This document shows, piece by piece, positions 9,901-19,128 of a DNA stretch of 64,000 nucleotides. Position 1 is the first letter of the stretch, and every line of letters starts with the position of its first letter. Made by a program: the position numbers and the translations under genes. The stretch comes from Pseudomonas paracarnis (GTDB lineage: Bacteria; Pseudomonadota; Gammaproteobacteria; Pseudomonadales; Pseudomonadaceae): the NCBI RefSeq assembly GCF_904063055.1, contig NZ_CAJFCN010000002.1:248001-312000 (forward strand), in the 5' to 3' direction. The notes beneath the pieces were generated by a model that had not been told where the DNA came from, did not search any database, and saw only the letters and a program-made list of their open reading frames with translations.

Positions 9901-10767
9901 TCAGTGCGCGCCCAGTTCGCGGATCGACAACTTCAGGCTCTCGAAGTCGTAGTCCGACAGGCCCACGTAATCCAGCACCAGATGGCCAATGGCGTTCCAC
10001 TCATGATCCACTGGCTGATTGCCCAGTACGCGATAGGACGAACAGATATGCTCGGCCATCTTCAAAATGGCCAGCAGGTTCTTGAGCTGTGGGTTGCGCG
10101 ACGTCTCATCGCTGAAAATCGCCAGGGCGTTATGGTGATTGGCGATGGCGTCGGTGACATGCTCCGGCAGGCGCCAGGACTTGGCGGTGTAGTAGCCGAC
10201 TACCGCATGGTTGGTGTGGAACGCTTTGTTTTCGGTGTCGACCACGCGGCAATCCGGGGCGGCATTGGCGTAGGCCTCTTCCAGCACCGCCATGTAATTG
10301 GGAAAGCGCTTGAGCATCAGCGGCACGCCACAATCATGGAACAGGCCCAAGGCATAGGCTTCGTCCACGGCCTGGGAACCGGTGCGCTTGGCCAGGGTGA
10401 GGCAGGTCATGGCCACATCCTGGGCGGTGTCCCAGAAGCGGTTGAGGGTGACGATGGTGTCGTCGCACATCTCACCCTTGATCGACTGCGCGTTGATCAA
10501 ATTGATGATCGAACGGCTGCCCAGCAGGTTCACCGCACGCTGGATCGAAGCGATTTTGTTGCTCAGGCCGTAATACGGCGAATTGACGATCTTGAGCAGT
10601 GCACCGGACAAGCCCGGGTCCTGGGAGATCAGCCGCGCAATCACTTCCAGGTCCGGATCGGGCATGTACTGCTCCATCTGCAAATCCACCATGATTTGCG
10701 GTTGAGGCGGCACGCTGATGCCTTGCAGGGCCTGTTGGATCTGCTCGGGGGAAAGCTCTTGGGACAT
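9901..10767 (-). CDS. HDOD-domain signalling protein
   Basis: This 288-residue protein is nearly all one HDOD domain (about residues 18-215). That domain is a catalytically degenerate relative of HD phosphohydrolases. Typical stretches are ARLISQDPGLSGALLKIVNSPYYGL and YALGLFHDCGVPLML. No GGDEF, EAL or receiver domain is attached. HDOD proteins act in the cytoplasm as scaffolds in signalling, for example in motility and surface behaviour, but this one cannot be assigned a pathway. It precedes mutM on the same strand, 21 bases apart. Confidence 0.88.
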   Translation of the reverse strand: MSQELSPEQIQQALQGISVPPQPQIMVDLQMEQYMPDPDLEVIARLISQDPGLSGALLKIVNSPYYGLSNKIASIQRAVNLLGSRSIINLINAQSIKGEMCDDTIVTLNRFWDTAQDVAMTCLTLAKRTGSQAVDEAYALGLFHDCGVPLMLKRFPNYMAVLEEAYANAAPDCRVVDTENKAFHTNHAVVGYYTAKSWRLPEHVTDAIANHHNALAIFSDETSRNPQLKNLLAILKMAEHICSSYRVLGNQPVDHEWNAIGHLVLDYVGLSDYDFESLKLSIRELGAH

Positions 10768-10852
10768 AAGTACACACTCTGGGCTAGGCGCGAATTCTAC
10801 CCCTTATGCCGATGTGGCCGACACCCAAAAACCCAAGTGAAACCCGATCGAA

Positions 10853-10939
10853 TGTGGGAGCTGGCTTGCCTGCGATAGCATCACCACCGTACGTCTGATA
10901 CACCGCGCCGCCCGCATCGCAGGCAAGCCAGCTCCCACA
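10853..10939. repeat. REP doublet, GTGGGAG-out geometry
   Basis: Complementary 23-base arms at 10853-10875 and 10917-10939 flank a 41-base spacer. Part of the spacer (CTGATACACCGC) is shared with the doublets at 50027 and 58220. It lies in the divergent region between the HDOD and methyltransferase genes. Confidence 0.92.
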
Positions 10940-10990
10940 TGAAAGAGTGCGCAAAGGGTATACTCCCGCTCTTTTTTCCGGAGCGACGTC

Positions 10991-12187
10991 ATGTCCCTGC
11001 CAAGCCTGCGTCTCAAAGCCAACGCCGATCGTCGTTTGCGCAACGGCCACCTGTGGGTCTACAGCAACGAAATCGACGTGGCCGCCACCCCACTCCACGG
11101 CTTCCAGGCAGGCGACCAGGCTATCCTGGAAGCGGCCGGCGGCAAGACCCTGGGCATCGTGGCCATGAGCCCGAACAACCTGATCTGCGCCCGCCTGCTG
11201 TCGCGCGACATCAAGTTGCCGCTGGACAAGTCGCTGCTGGTGCACCGCCTCAACGTCGCGCTGTCCCTGCGTAACCGCCTGTTCGACAAGCCGTTCTACC
11301 GCCTGGTCTACGGTGATTCCGACCTGCTGCCGGGCCTGGTGGTCGACCGTTTCGGCGACATCCTGGTGGTACAGATCGCCTCGGCGACCATGGAAGCGCA
11401 TAAAGAAGATGTGATCGCCGCGCTGACCCAAGTGCTCAAGCCCAGCGGCATCCTGTTCAAGAACGACTCCGCCGCGCGCGACGCCGAAGGCCTCAACCGC
11501 TACGTCGAAACCGTATTCGGCCTAGTGCCGGAGTGGGTGGCGCTGGAAGAGAACGGCGTCAAGTTCGAAGCCCCGGTGATCCAGGGCCAGAAAACCGGCT
11601 GGTTCTACGACCACCGCATGAACCGCGCCCGCCTGGCCCCGTATGCCAAGGGCAAGCGTGTACTGGACCTGTACAGCTACATCGGCGGCTGGGGCGTGCA
11701 AGCTGCAGCCTTTGGCGCCAGTGAAGTGTTCTGCGTCGACGCTTCGGCCTTCGCCCTCGACGGCGTAGAGCGCAACGCCGCGCTGAACGGCTTTGCCGAG
11801 AAGATGACCTGCATCGAAGGCGACGTCTTTGAGGCGTTGAAAGAACTGAAAGCCAGCGAAGAGCGCTTCGACGTGATCGTCGCCGACCCACCGGCCTTCA
11901 TCAAGCGCAAAAAAGACATGAAAAACGGCGAAGGCGCCTACCGCCGCCTCAACGAGCAAGCCATGCGCCTGCTCAGCAAAGACGGCATCCTCGTCAGCGC
12001 CTCGTGCTCCATGCACCTGCCGGAAGACGACCTGCAAAACATCCTGCTCACCAGCGCCCGCCATCTGGACCGCAACATCCAGATGCTCGAACGCGGCGGC
12101 CAAGGCCCGGACCACCCGGTGCATCCGGCGATTGTCGAGACGCGCTACATCAAGAGCATTACCTGCCGGTTGCTACCCAATAGCTGA
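10991..12187 (+). CDS. RlmI-like 23S rRNA (cytosine-C5)-methyltransferase
   Basis: This 398-residue protein has an N-terminal PUA domain (GHLWVYSNEIDV). The middle domain and the SAM-binding domain follow, with VLDLYSYIGGWGVQAAAFGA near residues 222-241 and the catalytic-loop motif VADPPAFIKRKKDM. The catalytic-type Cys region is SASCSMHL. This arrangement is that of RlmI, which makes m5C1962 in 23S rRNA. I give the family but no symbol because the exact target base cannot be read from the sequence. A Rho-independent terminator follows. Confidence 0.88.
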   Translation: MSLPSLRLKANADRRLRNGHLWVYSNEIDVAATPLHGFQAGDQAILEAAGGKTLGIVAMSPNNLICARLLSRDIKLPLDKSLLVHRLNVALSLRNRLFDKPFYRLVYGDSDLLPGLVVDRFGDILVVQIASATMEAHKEDVIAALTQVLKPSGILFKNDSAARDAEGLNRYVETVFGLVPEWVALEENGVKFEAPVIQGQKTGWFYDHRMNRARLAPYAKGKRVLDLYSYIGGWGVQAAAFGASEVFCVDASAFALDGVERNAALNGFAEKMTCIEGDVFEALKELKASEERFDVIVADPPAFIKRKKDMKNGEGAYRRLNEQAMRLLSKDGILVSASCSMHLPEDDLQNILLTSARHLDRNIQMLERGGQGPDHPVHPAIVETRYIKSITCRLLPNS

Positions 12188-12196
12188 TGCTGTTCC

Positions 12197-12229
12197 CCTG
12201 TAGGGACTTGCGGGTTCCTACAGGTTTTT
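12197..12229 (+). terminator. Rho-independent terminator after the RlmI-like gene
   Basis: The stem CCTGTAGG/CCTACAGG (12197-12204 with 12217-12224) has a 12-base loop and is followed at once by five T residues (12225-12229). It lies 10 bases after the stop codon. Confidence 0.75.
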
Positions 12230-12312
12230 AGGAAATGTCGTACTGCCCCAGGCTTTGACTTTCCGTAGCGCAGACTCGATCCTCGCCCCTCTCATGGAAC
12301 CGAGGCTCGCGC

Positions 12313-13503
12313 ATGTCGAAGGCAATTACACAGGCTGAAAAACCGCTCTTGGTTTTCTGGCTGATGACCATGACTTTGCTGGGCGTCTTCCCCCTTGACG
12401 TCGTACTGCCCTCCTTTCCCGCCCTGGCTGAACACTTCCATACCTCGACCACCCATATCGCTCGATCCGTCAGCCTGTTCGCCATTGGATTTTCCTGCTC
12501 AATGCTGCTGATCGGCCCGCTGTCCGACAGAATCGGTCGCAAGAAGCTACTCCTGGCCAGTATGGTAGTAGCCATCCTGGGTGCAGTCGGGTGTCTGGCC
12601 GCCAGAAACACGCCCCAATTCCTGTTCTTTCGAGTCATTCAGGCCATAGGCTGCGGTGGTTTCATACTGTCCCAAGCGCTGGTGCAGGACCTTTTTTTCG
12701 GCAGGGAACAGGAGCGGTTGCGCATAGCAATGGCCACGGCCGGAGGCATTTTCATCTCGATTTCCCCAGTGCTGGGCGCATGGCTGCAATTGCACTGGGG
12801 ATGGAAAGCCAGCTTCTACGCGTTTATCGCCCTCTGTGCCGCAACGTGGTTTATGGCTCACCGATTACTGCATGGCGGCTTCCCTCCAACCGCGCCAAGC
12901 GAGCGGGGTATTTTCAGGGCCTACGCCAAGGTTTTCGCCAACAGACATTTCGCCAGCTACGCCACGATCTCCGCGATCACCTTCGCCTGTCATTTCTCAT
13001 TCATCGTTGTGTCACCGCTCATTTTCATGGACCAGTTAAAGCTGTCACCCCATGAGTACTCATTGACCTTGCTTCTCTACGGCGCCGCCTACGTAGTGGG
13101 AGGCCTCTGTGCCGGCGTCCTGCACAAACGGCTGGCGGCGGCTACCCAGATGGCAGTCGGGCTGGTTCTGATCGCTATCTCTGGCGTAGTCATGCTGCTG
13201 TTGGCCTACCTGTTCGGCTTATCAACCCCGACAGTGTTGGTGCCCATGCTGCTCTGCACGGCGGGCACCACCATCACCCGGCCCATTTCCAACTCCAAGG
13301 CCATGAGCCTGTTTCCAGACAATGCGGGAGCCGCAGCTTCCGCCGTTGCGGCAGCGCTGTTCATTGCTGGCGGCTGTATCAGTGCATTTATCAGCACCTT
13401 TACCCACCAGTTGAGTACTGCGCTTGGCTTGTGTTTTCTGATCCTGAGCCTTGCCGCCCTTGCGTTGAACTCATGGGCACGGCGGCGCCCGCACGTCCTG
13501 TAG
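12313..13503 (+). CDS. Bcr/CflA-family multidrug efflux MFS transporter
   Basis: This 396-residue protein has about 12 hydrophobic segments. The loop 2-3 motif is GPLSDRIGRKKLLL and a DxxLP-type stretch in helix 1 reads FPLDVVLPSFPALAEHF; both mark the Bcr/CflA drug:H+ antiporters. Members export chloramphenicol, bicyclomycin or sulfonamides; the substrate here is unknown. Codon use is less GC-biased at third positions than in the flanking genes. In my recollection the gene is absent from the matching P. aeruginosa interval. It stands alone, with a terminator upstream and a 229-base gap to ilvD, so it may be a later insertion. Confidence 0.88.
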   Translation: MSKAITQAEKPLLVFWLMTMTLLGVFPLDVVLPSFPALAEHFHTSTTHIARSVSLFAIGFSCSMLLIGPLSDRIGRKKLLLASMVVAILGAVGCLAARNTPQFLFFRVIQAIGCGGFILSQALVQDLFFGREQERLRIAMATAGGIFISISPVLGAWLQLHWGWKASFYAFIALCAATWFMAHRLLHGGFPPTAPSERGIFRAYAKVFANRHFASYATISAITFACHFSFIVVSPLIFMDQLKLSPHEYSLTLLLYGAAYVVGGLCAGVLHKRLAAATQMAVGLVLIAISGVVMLLLAYLFGLSTPTVLVPMLLCTAGTTITRPISNSKAMSLFPDNAGAAASAVAAALFIAGGCISAFISTFTHQLSTALGLCFLILSLAALALNSWARRRPHVL

Positions 13504-13732
13504 CGGCTAACTTCAAGGTTGCGCCCATTCCCTCCAGCCGCCAGCGGTGTAGAATCGGCCCTATTCATCGCCAGTCATCCCCCGGCGGGTTTATGAGCTC
13601 GAGGCCCAAGCACGCGGCGATCCCGCGACGCGAGTGGCAACTTCCGGACACACGGCCATTTTCTGAGTGTTCCAGTCGTCAATTAGAAGCTCACTCCCCT
13701 TTAGTACTTGATTAGCCGCCCGGAGTGCTCCA

Positions 13733-15574
13733 ATGCCTGATTACCGCTCGAAAACATCCACCCACGGCCGCAACATGGCCGGCGCGCGCGCGCTGTGGCG
13801 TGCCACGGGGATGAAAGATGACGACTTCAAGAAGCCGATCATCGCGATTGCCAACTCGTTCACCCAGTTCGTGCCGGGCCATGTCCATCTCAAGGACCTG
13901 GGCCAACTGGTCGCCCGCGAGATCGAACGCGCCGGTGGCGTGGCTAAAGAATTCAACACCATCGCCGTGGACGACGGCATCGCCATGGGCCATGACGGCA
14001 TGCTGTATTCCCTGCCGAGCCGCGAGATCATCGCTGACTCCGTGGAGTACATGGTCAACGCCCACTGCGCCGACGCCATTGTGTGCATCTCCAACTGCGA
14101 CAAGATCACCCCCGGCATGTTGATGGCTGCCTTGCGCCTGAACATCCCGGTGATCTTCGTCTCCGGCGGGCCGATGGAAGCCGGCAAGACCAAACTCGCC
14201 TCCCACGGCCTCGACCTCGTCGACGCCATGGTAATCGCCGCCGATTCCAGCGCTTCTGACGAGAAGGTCGCCGAATACGAGCGCAGCGCCTGCCCGACCT
14301 GCGGTTCGTGCTCCGGCATGTTCACCGCCAACTCGATGAACTGCCTGGTGGAAGCCCTGGGCCTCGCCTTGCCGGGCAACGGTTCCACATTGGCCACTCA
14401 CAGCGACCGCGAGCAGTTGTTCCTGCAGGCCGGCCGTACCATCGTCGAGCTGTGCAAGCGCTACTACGGCGAGAACGATGAGTCGGTGTTGCCGCGCAAT
14501 ATCGCCAACTTCAAGGCGTTCGAAAACGCCATGACCCTGGACATCGCCATGGGCGGTTCCACCAACACCATTCTGCATTTGCTGGCTGCCGCCCAGGAAG
14601 CCGAGATCGACTTTGACCTGCGCGACATCGACCGCCTGTCCCGTCACGTGCCACAGCTGTGCAAGGTCGCGCCGAACATCCAGAAGTACCACATGGAAGA
14701 CGTGCACCGCGCCGGCGGGATCTTCTCAATCCTCGGCTCCCTGGCCCGTGGCGGCCTGCTGCACACCGACCTGCCAACCGTGCACAGCAAGTCCATCGCC
14801 GAAGGCATCGCCAAATGGGACATCACCCAGACTGACGACGAAGCCGTGCACACCTTCTTCAAGGCCGGCCCGGCCGGTATCCCCACCCAGACCGCGTTCA
14901 GCCAGTCGACCCGCTGGGACACCCTGGACGACGACCGTGAAAACGGCTGCATCCGCAGTGTCGAGCACGCCTACTCGCAAGAAGGCGGCCTGGCCGTGCT
15001 GTACGGCAACATCGCCCTCGACGGCTGTGTGGTGAAAACGGCAGGTGTGGATGAATCCATCCACGTTTTCGAAGGCCGCGCCAAGATCTACGAAAGCCAG
15101 GACAGCTCGGTACGCGGCATCCTCGCGGACGAAGTCAAGGAAGGCGATATCGTGATCATCCGCTACGAAGGCCCTAAAGGCGGCCCGGGTATGCAGGAGA
15201 TGCTTTACCCCACGTCCTATCTGAAATCCAAAGGCCTGGGCAAAGCCTGCGCCCTGCTGACCGACGGCCGTTTCTCCGGCGGCACGTCGGGCCTGTCCAT
15301 CGGCCACGCTTCCCCGGAAGCCGCTGCCGGCGGCGCGATTGGCCTGGTGCAGGATGGCGACAAGGTGCTGATCGACATTCCGAACCGCTCGATCAACCTG
15401 TTGATCAGCGATGAAGAACTGGCAGCACGCCGGGTTGAGCAGGACAAGAAAGGCTGGAAGCCGGTGGAGAAGCGCCCGCGCAAAGTCACCACCGCGTTGA
15501 AGGCCTACGCGTTGTTGGCCACCAGCGCCGACAAGGGTGCGGTGCGCAACAAAGCCATGCTCGACGGCCTGTAA
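13733..15574 (+). CDS. ilvD: Dihydroxy-acid dehydratase
   Basis: This 613-residue Fe-S enzyme dehydrates 2,3-dihydroxy-isovalerate and 2,3-dihydroxy-3-methylvalerate to the 2-keto acids, in valine, leucine and isoleucine synthesis. Cluster-binding cysteines are in [12 protein letters not shown] and [18 protein letters not shown]. The conserved C-terminal region [14 protein letters not shown] is present. Full length compared with the family. No leader peptide or attenuator is visible in the 229-base upstream gap. A strong terminator follows. Confidence 0.98.
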   Translation: MPDYRSKTSTHGRNMAGARALWRATGMKDDDFKKPIIAIANSFTQFVPGHVHLKDLGQLVAREIERAGGVAKEFNTIAVDDGIAMGHDGMLYSLPSREIIADSVEYMVNAHCADAIVCISNCDKITPGMLMAALRLNIPVIFVSGGPMEAGKTKLASHGLDLVDAMVIAADSSASDEKVAEYERSACPTCGSCSGMFTANSMNCLVEALGLALPGNGSTLATHSDREQLFLQAGRTIVELCKRYYGENDESVLPRNIANFKAFENAMTLDIAMGGSTNTILHLLAAAQEAEIDFDLRDIDRLSRHVPQLCKVAPNIQKYHMEDVHRAGGIFSILGSLARGGLLHTDLPTVHSKSIAEGIAKWDITQTDDEAVHTFFKAGPAGIPTQTAFSQSTRWDTLDDDRENGCIRSVEHAYSQEGGLAVLYGNIALDGCVVKTAGVDESIHVFEGRAKIYESQDSSVRGILADEVKEGDIVIIRYEGPKGGPGMQEMLYPTSYLKSKGLGKACALLTDGRFSGGTSGLSIGHASPEAAAGGAIGLVQDGDKVLIDIPNRSINLLISDEELAARRVEQDKKGWKPVEKRPRKVTTALKAYALLATSADKGAVRNKAMLDGL

Positions 15575-15585
15575 GCCCCGCGCAT

Positions 15586-15617
15586 AAAAAAGCCCCGCCA
15601 GGTGCGGGGCTTTTTTT
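15586..15617 (+). terminator. Rho-independent terminator of ilvD
   Basis: The stem AGCCCCGC/GCGGGGCT (15591-15598 with 15604-15611) has a 5-base loop, six A residues before it and a run of seven T residues after it. Confidence 0.93.
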
Positions 15618-15652
15618 GTCTGCAGAAAAACCCCAAGACATTGGAGATCAAA

Positions 15653-15739
15653 TGCGGGAGCTGGCTTGCCTGCGATTGCATCACCTCGGAGTACATGAAG
15701 TACCGAGGTGTCTGCATCGCAGGCAAGCCAGCTCCCACA
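15653..15739. repeat. REP doublet, GTGGGAG-out geometry, CGAGGTG-type spacer
   Basis: The arms are at 15653-15675 (with one change, TGCGGGAG) and 15717-15739. The spacer itself holds an inverted repeat, CACCTCGG with CCGAGGTG, which extends the possible hairpin. The same spacer type occurs at 40912 and 57342. Confidence 0.92.
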
Positions 15740-15765
15740 GTGACTGCACTTCGACTTAAGGCTCT

Positions 15766-16827
15766 TTACTGAATCTCCTCCGGTTTCACGATCACCCAGT
15801 TCTTGTCCGCCGTCACCGGCAACCCTTCCTTGGCTTGCGCCGCCGCGTGCTTGGCGATCATGCCGTTGAGTTGGGTCATGTACTTGTCTTTGCGGTTGAT
15901 CCACAGGTGGACGCCGCCCTTGGCCACGTCCACATCGTGGAACAGCATGTAGCCATCGCTGGTCGGTGTGTCACCGCCGACAATCACTGGTTTTTTCCAT
16001 TCGTCGATGTAGGTGAGGATCGCCGCGTGCTTACCGGCCATCCAGGTCGCCGGGGTCCACAGGTAGGGAGTCAGTTCCAGGCCGAGGTTGCTATTCTCGT
16101 CATACTTGCCGGCAGTGATCTGTTTGCGTGCGGTGGTCAGCTCGCCGGTCTTGCGGTCCTTGAGCATCGTGGTCACGCCGATAACGTTCTCGGGTTTGAC
16201 GTTGTAGCCGTACTTCGGATCAGCCGCGACCATGCGCACCAGCTCCTCGGACGCGGCGGTCATCACATAGACCTCGATGCCGTTTTCCATCAGTTTGTTG
16301 TACAGCTCGGCCTGGCCGGTGAAGACTTTCGGCGGCTGTATCTCGGATTTTTTCACCACGTCGCCTTCGAAATAGCTGACCGGCACGGGCTTGCCGGAGG
16401 CCATCAGCTCGTCGACCTGCACTTTGAGTTCCTTGAGGGTAAAGCCGGAAAAAATCTGCGCAACCCACGGGTAGCAGACCATGTCGTCGACTTCGCACAG
16501 GCGATAGTAGTAGCTGAACAGACTTTCCTTATGGTCGGCGGTGTCTTTGAAGGGGATAAGCTTGAGCGAAGGGTCCATGGTTTCGCGGGTGATCAGGCCC
16601 TTGTTTTCCATGAACGGCAGCAAGGACTCTTCAAGGTCATAGCGGTAGCTGGTGTTGTCCATGTCGAACACCGCGTAGTTACCCTTGTTGGCATTGGCGG
16701 CGATCATTTCGTTGAGTTGTTTGGCGGCAGGTGCCGGCCAGTGTTTCAACTCGGTGGCGGCAAACGCCTGGCTGGCGAGCCCGAGGCAAAAGGCGGCGGA
16801 TACCAATAGTTTCGGCGCGAGCTTCAT
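15766..16827 (-). CDS. pchP: Phosphorylcholine phosphatase (secreted HAD phosphatase)
   Basis: This 353-residue protein has a signal peptide ending at about residue 23 (LASQAFA). HAD motif I is FDMDNTS (Asp55 and Asp57), motif II is in MTAASEE, and motif IV is GGDTPTSD. These are the motifs of Pseudomonas PchP, a periplasmic enzyme that releases choline and phosphate from phosphorylcholine. Length is close to the 349 residues of the P. aeruginosa protein, from memory. I chose the ATG at 16827 because GGGAG precedes it; a TTG at 16845 is possible but poorer. No choline genes adjoin it. Confidence 0.85.
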   Translation of the reverse strand: MKLAPKLLVSAAFCLGLASQAFAATELKHWPAPAAKQLNEMIAANANKGNYAVFDMDNTSYRYDLEESLLPFMENKGLITRETMDPSLKLIPFKDTADHKESLFSYYYRLCEVDDMVCYPWVAQIFSGFTLKELKVQVDELMASGKPVPVSYFEGDVVKKSEIQPPKVFTGQAELYNKLMENGIEVYVMTAASEELVRMVAADPKYGYNVKPENVIGVTTMLKDRKTGELTTARKQITAGKYDENSNLGLELTPYLWTPATWMAGKHAAILTYIDEWKKPVIVGGDTPTSDGYMLFHDVDVAKGGVHLWINRKDKYMTQLNGMIAKHAAAQAKEGLPVTADKNWVIVKPEEIQ

Positions 16828-17069
16828 AGGCGTTGTCTCCCTCAAGTGAAAGACATCGACGCTAACAAATCCGTATGACAGTTATCGCCCGAGCGCGACC
16901 AGGGACGTCGTGATCACGCCAAGGGCATACGCCTGAGCGTCAAATGCTTATTCCAAAAACGACAGTCCCCATTCCATATCGGTATTAAATCAATATATTT
17001 CAAGCTGTTAGGCTTCCCGGTTCGCAATCGCAGGCTCACGCGATTGGCTGCTTTCTCAACGGAGCTTCA

Positions 17070-18461
17070 ATGAATCTGCCCCTGATTCTCAATTTATTGG
17101 TGTTCGTGGCCCTGTTGCTGGGCCTGGCACAAACTCGCCGTACTAACTGGAGCCTGGCCAAGAAGGTGCTGTTCGCCCTGGTGCTGGGCGTGCTGTTCGG
17201 CGCGGCGTTGCACACGATCTATGGCGACGGCAATCCGGTGCTCAAAGCCTCCATCGGCTGGTTTGACCTGGTCGGCAACGGCTATGTGCAGCTGCTGCAA
17301 ATGATCGTGATCCCGCTGGTGTTCGCCTCGATCCTCAGTGCCGTGGCGCGCCTGCACAACGCCTCGTCCCTGGGCAAGATCAGCTTCCTGACCATCGGCA
17401 CGCTGCTGTTCACCACGGTCATCGCGGCGCTGATCGGCATCGGCCTGACCAACCTGTTCGGCCTCACCGCCGAAGGCCTGGTGGCCGGCACCCAGGAAAT
17501 GGCGCGCCTGCAAGTGATCCAGAGTGATTACGCTGGCAAGGTTGCCGACCTGAATATCCCGCAGTTGCTGCTGTCGTTCGTGCCGGCCAACCCGTTCGCC
17601 GACCTGGCCCGGGCCAAGCCGACGTCGATCATCAGCGTGGTGATTTTCGCCGCGTTCCTTGGGGTTGCCGCGCTGCAACTGCTCAAGGACGACGTGGAAA
17701 AAGGCCAGAAAGTCCTTAACGCCATCGACACCCTGCAAGCCTGGGTGATGCGCCTGGTGCGCCTGGTGATGAAGCTGACCCCCTACGGCGTGCTGGCGCT
17801 GATGACCAAAGTGGTCGCCGGTTCCAACCTGCAAGACATCATCAAGCTGGGCAGTTTCGTGGTGGTGTCGTACCTGGCCCTGGGCCTGATGTTCGTGGTG
17901 CACGGCCTGCTGCTGTCCCTGGCCGGGATCAACCCGCTGCGCTTCTTCCGCAAGGTGTGGCCGGTACTGACCTTTGCCTTTACCAGCCGCTCCAGCGCTG
18001 CAAGCATCCCGCTGAGCATTGAAGCGCAGACCCGTCGCCTGGGCATCCCGCAATCCATCGCCGGCTTCGCCGCCTCGTTTGGCGCGACCATCGGCCAGAA
18101 CGGTTGTGCCGGTCTTTACCCTGCGATGTTGGCGGTGATGGTTGCGCCAACCGTGGGCATCAACCCGCTGGACCCGCTGTGGATCGCGACCCTGGTAGCC
18201 ATTGTGACCTTGAGTTCGGCGGGCGTTGCCGGCGTAGGCGGCGGTGCGACCTTTGCCGCGCTGATCGTGCTGCCCGCCATGGGCTTGCCGGTGTCACTGG
18301 TGGCGCTGTTGATTTCCGTGGAACCGCTGATCGACATGGGCCGCACGGCGTTGAACGTCAATGGTTCGATGACGGCGGGGGCGATTACCAGCCAGATCAT
18401 GGGTCAGACGGATAAGGCCTTGCTGGATGCCGATGAGCATGCCGAGTTAGCGCAGGTCTGA
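17070..18461 (+). CDS. L-cystine/dicarboxylate-type sodium symporter (TcyP-like)
   Basis: This 463-residue membrane protein belongs to the dicarboxylate/amino acid:cation symporter family. It has about eight to nine hydrophobic segments. The substrate region contains [20 protein letters not shown] and [21 protein letters not shown]. The N-terminal [18 protein letters not shown] and the QNGCAG variant fit the TcyP/YdjN cystine subgroup better than the C4-dicarboxylate (DctA) subgroup. It would import cystine across the inner membrane. The 242-base upstream gap holds no repeat and I found no clear promoter there. Confidence 0.85.
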   Translation: MNLPLILNLLVFVALLLGLAQTRRTNWSLAKKVLFALVLGVLFGAALHTIYGDGNPVLKASIGWFDLVGNGYVQLLQMIVIPLVFASILSAVARLHNASSLGKISFLTIGTLLFTTVIAALIGIGLTNLFGLTAEGLVAGTQEMARLQVIQSDYAGKVADLNIPQLLLSFVPANPFADLARAKPTSIISVVIFAAFLGVAALQLLKDDVEKGQKVLNAIDTLQAWVMRLVRLVMKLTPYGVLALMTKVVAGSNLQDIIKLGSFVVVSYLALGLMFVVHGLLLSLAGINPLRFFRKVWPVLTFAFTSRSSAASIPLSIEAQTRRLGIPQSIAGFAASFGATIGQNGCAGLYPAMLAVMVAPTVGINPLDPLWIATLVAIVTLSSAGVAGVGGGATFAALIVLPAMGLPVSLVALLISVEPLIDMGRTALNVNGSMTAGAITSQIMGQTDKALLDADEHAELAQV

Positions 18462-18471
18462 TAGACCGCTA

Positions 18472-18541
18472 TAGCAGGCAGGCCAGCTCCCACATTTGAA
18501 TGTATTCACACATCAAACTGTGGGCGCTGGCTTGCCTGCGA
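18472..18541. repeat. Degenerate REP doublet, inward geometry
   Basis: The left arm (18472-18494) has several changes from the consensus. The right arm at 18519-18541 has one (GTGGGCGCTGG). The spacer contains GAATGTATTC followed by ACACATCAAA, nearly the same as the spacer of the doublet at 27628. It lies between convergent genes. Confidence 0.85.
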
Positions 18542-18546
18542 TGCTT

Positions 18547-19059
18547 TTAGGCTTTTTCCCACACTTCGAAGTTGTAGGCCGGCTTATCACCTTCAGCCGG
18601 ATTCTCGACATTCGACACCAGCTTCCACTGGTTCATATCAAACTCTGGAAACCACGCATCCCCTTCCGGGCTCAGCGCCACGCGGGTCAGGTACAAGCGA
18701 TCGGCCTGTTCCAGCCCCTGCGCATACAACTGCGCGCCGCCGATCAGCATCAGCTCGTCTACGCCTTGCGCCTTGGCCCACTCCTCAGCCCGCTCTACCG
18801 CCGCGTCCAGTGACGGAAACACTTGCGCACCTTCCAGCACAAGATCGGTCTGACGGCTGACCACCAGGTTCAAGCGCCCCGGCAGCGGTCGGCCCAGGGA
18901 GTCCCAGGTCTTGCGCCCCATGATGATCGGCTTGCCAAGGGTGGTGGCCTTGAAATATTTGAAATCCCCCGGCAAATGCCAGGGCATGCTGTTGTCGACG
19001 CCGATCACACGGTTTTCACCGAGGGCTGCGATCAGGCTTAAAGGGAGAGTTTTTTTCAT
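18547..19059 (-). CDS. folA: Dihydrofolate reductase
   Basis: This 170-residue enzyme reduces dihydrofolate to tetrahydrofolate with NADPH. The N-terminal SLIAALGENRVIGVDNSMPWHLPGD contains the substrate-binding Asp region, and GKPIIMGRKTWDSLGRPLPGR is the NADPH-binding stretch. The central IGGAQLY segment is present. Length fits chromosomal FolA. It is divergent from the DUF2868 gene with a 69-base gap, so the two promoters must overlap or be adjacent. Confidence 0.97.
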   Translation of the reverse strand: MKKTLPLSLIAALGENRVIGVDNSMPWHLPGDFKYFKATTLGKPIIMGRKTWDSLGRPLPGRLNLVVSRQTDLVLEGAQVFPSLDAAVERAEEWAKAQGVDELMLIGGAQLYAQGLEQADRLYLTRVALSPEGDAWFPEFDMNQWKLVSNVENPAEGDKPAYNFEVWEKA

Positions 19060-19128
19060 GGCGACGAGAATACCAGAGCGGCGAGCCAGCGGTTATGCTC
19101 CAACCTCATCAACTCGACAGGACGGCGC

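Noticed and set aside
13504..13732. Upstream gap of ilvD considered for a leader peptide and attenuator
   Set aside because: No short frame rich in Ile, Leu or Val codons and no terminator-like hairpin is present.
16828..17069. AT-rich stretch upstream of the cystine symporter considered as a promoter or riboswitch
   Set aside because: I found no pair of -35 and -10 boxes at usable spacing and no recognisable riboswitch core.
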